DNA of 41,082 nucleotides, taken from Candidatus Similichlamydia laticola (GTDB lineage: Bacteria > Chlamydiota > Chlamydiia > Chlamydiales > Parilichlamydiaceae). The stretch spans positions 1 to 41,082 of the forward strand of contig NZ_QQBG01000009.1 in NCBI RefSeq assembly GCF_003339615.1, given 5' to 3'. Each line of letters starts with the position of its first letter. Position 1 is the first letter of the stretch. Under the pieces are notes generated by a model. The model was not told where the DNA came from. It did not search any database and saw nothing but the letters and a program-made list of their open reading frames with translations. Below are positions 35,900 to 41,082 of the stretch, piece after piece. A program made the translations under genes and the position numbers.

Positions 35900-36424
35900 T
35901 TATGGAGTGGCAACTGCCATAACGTAAGACACGACAACCACGTGTGCTTGTAATTCTGTGGGAGAGGCGATGTTGACATCACACTGAACCTTGTAGGAAA
36001 CAATTCCGTTACCCATAACGCGGTTGATCTGTTGCAACATGAGTTGAGGTGTTGTTGACATAACAACATCTGGAACGCTAATAGGTTGGATGTCTCCAAA
36101 AACGGAGTCAGGTACTCCCATGGTAGCCGTAATGGAAATACCGTTTGGAACATGGTCGACAGCACCTGTGATTTCTCTTGGAAGTCCAATGTTGACGATT
36201 TTGTATCCACTGGAAACGATCTTCTCTTGCAAGAGACCTTCACTGGCGTCAAAGATGACTTCCATTTGAGTCTTATCAAGGGAGAAAAAGGATTCACCAA
36301 TTAATGTGATGATAAGATTCTGGGATGCATTGATTGCTTCGGTTGGGATGTTATCCACCGCGAACAGGGGCGTGACAGTTGCAGATAGTAGCGTGCTGGT
36401 TAACAAAGCTAATTTGCGAAACAC
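35900..36424 (-). CDS. Secreted fimbrial-subunit-like protein, closest paralogue of the next gene
   Basis: The GTG at 36424 has AAGGAGGT with a six-base spacer and begins a signal peptide (MFRKLALLTSTLLSATVTPL, cleaved near LFAVD). The frame is open further upstream without function. The 174-residue product matches the 34859-35386 protein along its length: INASQNLIITLIGES, MEVIFDASEGLLQEKIVSSG, REITGAVDHVPNGISITATM, IVSYKVQCDVNIAS, ending VVVVSYVMAVATP. Same start codon, ribosome site and length mark a recent duplication. Conserved segments include IFDASEG and TGAVDH. Confidence 0.6.
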   Translation of the reverse strand: MFRKLALLTSTLLSATVTPLFAVDNIPTEAINASQNLIITLIGESFFSLDKTQMEVIFDASEGLLQEKIVSSGYKIVNIGLPREITGAVDHVPNGISITATMGVPDSVFGDIQPISVPDVVMSTTPQLMLQQINRVMGNGIVSYKVQCDVNIASPTELQAHVVVVSYVMAVATP

Positions 36425-36789
36425 GTTAAGACCTCCTTGAGAGGGAGAAGTAATGTTGGAAAATATCGAATCGGATTGTGGTGAGAGAGAGTTCAAGATG
36501 AGGGACAGTGTTATCTGGATGTCTAGGAAATTGAATCAAAACAGGATCTTCTGCTGAGGAAGAACGGGGCAAGGGAGGTGGGCCTTCTTGCCAATTGGAA
36601 TAAGGTGGTCTAAGGAGCTCAGGTTGAGACCTAGAGTCTCAACAAAAAGGGCTAGTGCTGGAGTAGGGAGAACACACCTGAGCGCCTTAGCAGGAATTTA
36701 AAAAAGCTCTGTTGTGCGGAGACATGCAAAAGAGGATGGCACTATTTGGCTGCCCATCTTTAAGGATAAACATAAAATTATTTTTTATA
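36425..36789 (-). other. Intergenic region upstream of the 35900-36424 gene with hairpin
   Basis: About 365 bases without a gene. A perfect eight-pair hairpin GTTGAGAC/GTCTCAAC with loop CTAGA lies at 36623-36643 and is the counterpart of the one at 35679-35698. Surrounding sequence (for example TGAGCGCCTTAG near 36680) also has a match near 35735. The region probably contains promoter and leader for the downstream minus-strand gene. Confidence 0.4.
36735..36758 (-). terminator. Terminator candidate after the 36790-37332 gene
   Basis: On the minus strand GATGGGCA pairs with TGCCATC (one bulged base) around the loop GCCAAATAG and is followed by CTCTTTTG. It begins about 30 bases after the stop codon. 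Confidence 0.5.
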
Positions 36790-37332
36790 CTACGAAGTGA
36801 CTGACGAAGAAGACGGTCCAAGCGTGTAATGAACGGTTACGACTTTTTGTTGAAGAGCAGCATCTGAGGTTTTTGAAAAATCTGCAACGAGCCGATAGAG
36901 GAGATCGCCTTCTGCAATACACTTTCCTATTCCAGACATCACTTCTTGAGGTGTGATAGACAGCTTGATCTCTCCAGCAATAACCAGGCCGCTAGGTAAC
37001 GGGGAGGGAGCCTCAAGATCGACAAAGATATCGATACCTTCGAGTATCTCCGAAACACTAGCTGTTAACATTTGAGTACCGCTCAAGGTATTGGTGATCC
37101 TATAAGAAGAGGCTTTTTCCAACTCTTGAAGGCCATCAACGGCTTGCTTGGGATCGAAAACGAACTCAAGAGAAGAATCTCGCAGGAGGACATCTCCAAT
37201 TTGTGGGACAGTAATGACCAAGGATTGGACGAAGCTTTCACTTGCGTACAGCGCCGTGCATGTACTGATAGACAAGAAGATGTGTGCACAAAGAACATAA
37301 CTGCTCAGTCTTTTGACAAGAGAATCACTCAT
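36790..37332 (-). CDS. Secreted fimbrial-subunit-like protein, first gene of the minus-strand run
   Basis: The 180-residue protein from ATG 37332 has a signal peptide (VLCAHIFLSISTCTALYAS). The mature part follows the family order: QSLVITVPQIGDVLLRD, SLEFVFDPKQAVDGLQ, SSYRITNTLSG, GIDIFVDLEAP, LVIAGEIKLSITPQEVMSGI, LLYRLVADFSK and a final VVTVHYTLGPSSSS. It matches SLEVIFDASEG and TYTVTCDLN of the two downstream genes but is clearly more distant than they are from each other. The C-terminal Ser-rich tail follows the last strand. It is divergent from atpE across a 283-bp gap. Confidence 0.6.
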   Translation of the reverse strand: MSDSLVKRLSSYVLCAHIFLSISTCTALYASESFVQSLVITVPQIGDVLLRDSSLEFVFDPKQAVDGLQELEKASSYRITNTLSGTQMLTASVSEILEGIDIFVDLEAPSPLPSGLVIAGEIKLSITPQEVMSGIGKCIAEGDLLYRLVADFSKTSDAALQQKVVTVHYTLGPSSSSVTS

Positions 37333-37346
37333 CTTAACTACCTAGA

Positions 37347-37449
37347 TTTCTCGGGACTTCTCTCCTCTCTTACCTTGAGAAAGAGAGGAGAATCTCATGT
37401 TCCTACCGCTTGTAATGCGGAAAGAGTCACGATGCGCATCCCCGAGAAA
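37347..37449. promoter_or_regulatory. Nested inverted repeats between the secreted-protein run and atpE
   Basis: TTTCTCGGG (37347-37355) pairs with CCCGAGAAA (37441-37449), nine of nine. Inside it TCTCCTCTCTT (37361-37371) pairs with AAGAGAGGAGA (37381-37391), eleven of eleven with a nine-base loop. Neither has a U run, so it is not a terminator. It lies 15 bases upstream of the minus-strand start, so it may be an operator or a structured leader. Confidence 0.5.
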
Positions 37450-37615
37450 TGGAGTAGAAGTAAGGACGAGGAGATCGTTCCGTAGGGATGTCCATTCTCA
37501 ATGGATAATATTTTTTTGATTTTAAATACAAGTCTTTATTCTTCTGTTTCTTGGAACTTTTTGCTTCCCCCTTGCGGTTTAACGGATTTTTTTAGAGACT
37601 CGTTGGGTTATGTGA

Positions 37616-38260
37616 ATGAGTAAAGGCGTTTGTGTTTTGAAGGCGAAGGATCAGGATAAGAGATTGGAAGCCCTGTGCGCTGTTCTCCAGAAAGAGGCCG
37701 TTATTCCTGCTCAGGAAGAGGCTGAGCGTTTGCTTGTTCAAGCAAGGGAGGAGTCGGCACGTCTTGTCAATTTGGCTCGCAAGGATGCAGAATCGATTAT
37801 CGAGTCAGCACAAAAAAAAGCTCGAGCTATTCAGGAAGAATGTGATCAGCAACTTCGTTTTGCTGCGAGACAAACAGAGGAGAAGCTAAAGGGACTACTG
37901 GAGGAGCAGCTTTTTCGGCCTGAGCTAACTGCCATTTTGAAAAAAGGTTTTTCTGCAAAGGGAGGAGAGGCTCTTCTTCGGGTTGTTGCTGCTTCCATTG
38001 ATCAGATGGGGTTGGATCGAGCTGTTATCCTAGAACTGCCTGAGGGCTTTGAAATGGGCAGCGTTCTACAGGAACTGCTGAAGAGCGTTATGGGGCGTTC
38101 CAAGAGCCGGATGTTAGATTGTGAGGGTAAGAGTTTACGTTGTCATTTTCGAAATGAGGGATGGGTTTTAGACCTCTCTCCGGAATCCTTGTCTGCTCTT
38201 TTCTGGCCTATGCTCCGGAAGGAATTAAGGGAGAAGCTGTTTCAGTCGGTCAGGGATTAG
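37616..38260 (+). CDS. atpE: V-type ATP synthase subunit E
   Basis: Subunit E forms the peripheral stalk of V/A-type rotary ATPases. The 214-residue protein has the expected long charged helix (EEAERLLVQAREESARLVN, ESIIESAQKKARAIQEECDQ) and a mixed C-terminal domain (EALLRVVAASIDQM; FRNEGWVLDLSPESLSALFW). ATG start at 37616; the ribosome site is weak. It is the first gene of the V-type operon, as in Chlamydia, where transaldolase lies between rpoC and this operon but is absent here. Confidence 0.85.
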   Translation: MSKGVCVLKAKDQDKRLEALCAVLQKEAVIPAQEEAERLLVQAREESARLVNLARKDAESIIESAQKKARAIQEECDQQLRFAARQTEEKLKGLLEEQLFRPELTAILKKGFSAKGGEALLRVVAASIDQMGLDRAVILELPEGFEMGSVLQELLKSVMGRSKSRMLDCEGKSLRCHFRNEGWVLDLSPESLSALFWPMLRKELREKLFQSVRD

Positions 38261-38269
38261 GAGGAACTG

Positions 38270-38992
38270 GTGTTTGAGGAGTATGGCCTGATTCCCTTGC
38301 TCAGGGATTCAAGGGGGAAAACTTCTCTTGAAGATCTTGAGCTGCAGATCACTCTTCTTGGATCCCCTTCTTTTTCTGCCTCTTTTCTTGTTTTACGGCG
38401 GCTGTTCGACCTCTTTTCCTTGCGATCTGTTTGGTTAGGTGGATGTCCTTCTCCCTGTGCTACTCTCCCTGCCTCTGTTCTTTTGGGAGCTGTTCCGCCT
38501 GGTCTGGACCACCCTCTGATCGGTCCTATTCTTTCTTATCATCATAATGTAAGGGGTGGGTTAGCGGTTTTTGAAGAAGTGACACAGGCGTTTTTTTCTT
38601 ATGAACTTGCTAGGAACTGTAATCGTGCTGTTCAAGACATTCTGATTTTTGAGGCATGGCTTTTTGATTCTCTCCTCACCAAAAGGGCACCTTCTCACTT
38701 TTCCGAGGAAAAAAGTTTGTTCTTTAGAGAAGTTCAGGGGAGTCATATCGTAGAGCACGATCTTTTTGCCCGTTTTGACCTTGATTTACCTAATCCAGAT
38801 GAAGTGGAGCGAGCGATCCACTTGTGTCGTCTGAAGTGGTTAAATGCGCGTATAGAGGAAGAGGGCTGGTTTTCTCCTCAAAGTTTGATCTGGGAATTCG
38901 CCTACCATCTCTTTGTCATCGAGTGGTCTTTCCGCAACTCTGATCCAGAGAAGATCGATCTTTCAAAAATCTTTCAGGAAATACAGGCTTAG
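38270..38992 (+). CDS. DUF2764-family protein of the V-type ATP synthase operon
   Basis: The 240-residue protein from GTG 38270 (GAGGAACTG directly upstream) lies between atpE and atpA, the place held in Chlamydia by the DUF2764 gene (CT309). It is helical: LARNCNRAVQDILIFEAWLF, VEHDLFARFDLDLPNPDEVE, IHLCRLKWLNARIEEE, and FSPQSLIWEFAYHLFVIEWS. Members are thought to replace the C/AC39 stator subunit in some V/A-type ATPases. Identification rests on position and composition; the exact family assignment is moderately sure. Confidence 0.7.
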   Translation: MFEEYGLIPLLRDSRGKTSLEDLELQITLLGSPSFSASFLVLRRLFDLFSLRSVWLGGCPSPCATLPASVLLGAVPPGLDHPLIGPILSYHHNVRGGLAVFEEVTQAFFSYELARNCNRAVQDILIFEAWLFDSLLTKRAPSHFSEEKSLFFREVQGSHIVEHDLFARFDLDLPNPDEVERAIHLCRLKWLNARIEEEGWFSPQSLIWEFAYHLFVIEWSFRNSDPEKIDLSKIFQEIQA

Positions 38993-39004
38993 CGAGGTGA
39001 AAGG

Positions 39005-40804
39005 ATGCAAAAGGGTGCAAGGGGACAAGTCATTTCTGCCTTTGGGAACCTTGTCGAAGTAGAGTTTGAGGGGAGTGTTCATCTCGGAGAGTCAGCCTCT
39101 ATTCTCGTCGAGGGAGATAAGTTACGTGCTGAGGTATTGGAAATTCGTGGTTCCATGGCCAAAATGCAGGTTTTTGAACCGACTTATGGCCTTTTCAGTG
39201 GTGCAGAAGTTGAATTTTCTCGGGATCTTATCGAGGCAGAGTTAGGACCTGGTTTGTTGGGAGGGGTCTTTGATGGGCTTCAGAATCCTCTCGAAGAGGT
39301 GTTTCAAGAGCATGGTGTCTTCTTAGCGCGCGGAGTACACTTCCCTCCTCTAGCGAGGGATAAATTATGGGACTTTGAACCTTGCGTTTCTGTAGGCGCC
39401 ATGCTCTCTCCTGGGTCTCTTCTCGGGACTGTGCAAGAAGGGCGCTTTCCTCATCGTATTTTTGTCCCTTTTGGACTGCCTTGCGGACATTATCAACTCG
39501 AGTGGCTCGTGAAAGGTGGGAGTTATTCTGTAGATACGGTTCTGGCTCATCTTAAGAATGCCCAGGGAGAAATTATTGAGGTCAAGATGTTCCAGAAATG
39601 GCCTTTGAAAAGGCCCCTTCTGTTTGGAGATCGCGTATTACCCTTTGAGCCCTTGGAAACAGGTTGTCGTGTGATTGATACGCAATTTCCTCTGCTCAAG
39701 GGAGGGGCATTTTGCCTTCCAGGCCCTTTTGGAGCTGGCAAAACTGTTCTACAGCATCATTTAGCGCGTTACTCTTCTGTTGATATCGTCATCTTTGCTG
39801 CTTGTGGAGAACGAGCAGGGGAAATCGTGGAACTATTGAAGGAGTTTCCGCATTTGAAGGATCCCCAGACAGGTAACCCTTTAAGTGACCGGACGGTTCT
39901 CATCTGTAATACCTCTTCCATGCCTGTTGCTGCTCGTGAATCCTCTGTCTATATGGCTGTCACGATTGGGGAATATTACAGACAAATGGGCCTCGACGTG
40001 TTGATGGTTGCTGATTCTACGTCGCGTTGGGCTCAGGCTATGCGGGAGATGTCGGCCCGATTAGAAGAGATTCCTGGTGATGAAGCCTTTCCTGCTTACT
40101 TAAACGCAAAAATTGCTGAACTCTATCAGCGGGCCGGTGTGGTCCGTTTGGAAAATGATCGTTTCGGTTCTCTTTGTTTAGGAGGTGCTGTTTCGCCTGC
40201 AGGAGGCAACTTAGACGAACCCGTTACTCAAGCTACTTTACCTGTTGTGGGTGCTTTTTTGGGGCTGTCTCGCGCTCGTAGTAGTGCAAGGAGGTATCCT
40301 GCCATTGACCCTCTGATTTCTTGGTCTAAATACACAGAATTCGTGGGAGATACTCTTTCGAAAGAGATTCCCCTATGGAAAAGATGGGTCTATCGAGCCA
40401 AAGCCCTTTTAGAGGAAAGTGATGTCATCACCAGAAGAATGGATGTTTTAGGTGAGGATGGTGTAGCACTAGATGAGTTTATTTCTCATCTGAAGGCTGA
40501 GCTGTATGATGCCGTTTACCTACAGCAAAACTCTTTTGATCCAGAAGATACATATTGTCCACTCAAGAAGCAAAAAGTCCTCTTTTCGTTTGTGAATGAG
40601 GTTCTCGATACGGATTATTCTTGGATTTCTACTCACACAGAGGCACGATCCTTCTTTCTGTCCCTGCAGGCTGAGATGCGCAACTTGAATTTCGTTAAGG
40701 AAGAGAGCGAGGAATCGGTATCTTGTAGACAACGTCTTCGTAATCTGCTGGAGCATGCTTCTAAGCAGATCGGACAGGGAACAGAAGGAGGAAGTGGGGC
40801 ATGA
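39005..40804 (+). CDS. atpA: V-type ATP synthase catalytic subunit A
   Basis: This is the nucleotide-hydrolysing or -synthesising subunit of the V1/A1 head. It has an N-terminal barrel (GARGQVISAFGNLVEVEF), the large non-homologous bulge typical of A subunits, Walker A GPFGAGKT at about residue 240, IVIFAACGERAGEIVELL, Walker B around GLDVLMVADSTSRWAQAM, and PAGGNLDEPVTQATL. The 599-residue length is normal. ATG 39005 has AAGG four bases upstream. Its TGA overlaps the ATG of atpB (ATGA, 40801-40804), indicating coupled translation. Confidence 0.96.
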   Translation: MQKGARGQVISAFGNLVEVEFEGSVHLGESASILVEGDKLRAEVLEIRGSMAKMQVFEPTYGLFSGAEVEFSRDLIEAELGPGLLGGVFDGLQNPLEEVFQEHGVFLARGVHFPPLARDKLWDFEPCVSVGAMLSPGSLLGTVQEGRFPHRIFVPFGLPCGHYQLEWLVKGGSYSVDTVLAHLKNAQGEIIEVKMFQKWPLKRPLLFGDRVLPFEPLETGCRVIDTQFPLLKGGAFCLPGPFGAGKTVLQHHLARYSSVDIVIFAACGERAGEIVELLKEFPHLKDPQTGNPLSDRTVLICNTSSMPVAARESSVYMAVTIGEYYRQMGLDVLMVADSTSRWAQAMREMSARLEEIPGDEAFPAYLNAKIAELYQRAGVVRLENDRFGSLCLGGAVSPAGGNLDEPVTQATLPVVGAFLGLSRARSSARRYPAIDPLISWSKYTEFVGDTLSKEIPLWKRWVYRAKALLEESDVITRRMDVLGEDGVALDEFISHLKAELYDAVYLQQNSFDPEDTYCPLKKQKVLFSFVNEVLDTDYSWISTHTEARSFFLSLQAEMRNLNFVKEESEESVSCRQRLRNLLEHASKQIGQGTEGGSGA

Positions 40805-41082
40805 GGCGTGTATGCAACAAGATTACAGAGATCCGGGGACATTTGATCACGGTTGAAGCACCTCAAGTCAAAATGGGAGAACTAGCGGAGGTTATCTTTC
40901 ACGACGGGCGTTGCTCCTATGGTGTTGTTATTAAGGTTTTACGCCGACGAGCTGTTCTTCAGGTTTATGGACCGTTAAGGGGATTATCTACAGGAGATCA
41001 GGTCTGTTTTTTGGGGCATGGTTATCATTTGTCGTGTTCTGATGCCATTTTAGGTAGATGTTTCAATGGATTAGGAGAGGCT
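40801..41082 (+). CDS. atpB: V-type ATP synthase subunit B (partial, cut by window end)
   Basis: Ninety-four codons are visible and the gene runs off the window. The N-terminus reads KITEIRGHLITVEAP, ELAEVIFHDGRCSYGVVI, VLQVYGPLRGLSTGDQV and ILGRCFNGLGEA, all matching the start of V-type B subunits (regulatory, nucleotide-binding, non-catalytic). The ATG at 40801 overlaps the atpA stop. Confidence 0.9.
   Translation, partial: MRRVCNKITEIRGHLITVEAPQVKMGELAEVIFHDGRCSYGVVIKVLRRRAVLQVYGPLRGLSTGDQVCFLGHGYHLSCSDAILGRCFNGLGEA

Noticed and set aside
1-41082. CRISPR array or IS element
   Set aside because: No regularly spaced repeats and no transposase with terminal inverted repeats were seen; the only recombinase trace is the fragment at 56-251.

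Overview
The window is chromosomal DNA from a member of the Chlamydiota (Chlamydiales). The main evidence is gene order. The run infA, tRNA-Thr, tuf, tRNA-Trp, secE, nusG, rplK, rplA, rplJ, rplL, rpoB, rpoC followed by V-type ATP synthase genes (atpE, a DUF2764-type gene, atpA, atpB) is the arrangement I know from Chlamydia. RpoB, RpoC and AtpA also read as chlamydial by eye. The genome is probably not a classical Chlamydia. EF-Tu and many small proteins are divergent, transaldolase is missing between rpoC and atpE, and infC-rpmI-rplT-pheS lies close to infA, with a large membrane-protein island between them.

Layout. 1-251: end of a chimeric broken ORF (a chaperone-like fragment fused in frame to a tyrosine-recombinase tail). 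273-4180: a predicted outer-membrane barrel protein and a periplasmic chaperone-like protein. 4235-5504: nusB and a PHP phosphoesterase. 5539-5612: tRNA-Val. 5638-9499: a translation cluster comprising a catalytically dead threonyl-tRNA-synthetase-like protein, IF3, L35, L20 and PheS. 9542-20092: about 10.5 kb with 13 small multi-pass membrane proteins plus at least two decayed copies. 20144-20662: sufE. 20804-34158: infA through rpoC with tRNA-Thr and tRNA-Trp. 34155-37332: four minus-strand secreted paralogues. 37616 to the end: the V-type ATP synthase operon, cut within atpB.

How the genes may work together. The translation and transcription genes are housekeeping. The barrel/chaperone-like pair and the four secreted beta-rich paralogues together have the parts expected of a chaperone-usher-like surface fibre, which I do not know to be described in Chlamydiota; this is an inference. 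The membrane-protein island resembles a lineage-specific family built of paired hydrophobic hairpins, which in Chlamydiota suggests inclusion-membrane (Inc-like) proteins, again unproven. The ThrRS-like protein keeps the fold signatures but lacks the editing and zinc/active-site residues, so it is a candidate pseudo-synthetase with a non-canonical role.

Limits. All homology calls are by eye and from memory, without database search. Several start codons (GTG/TTG) were chosen from Shine-Dalgarno spacing and protein context.
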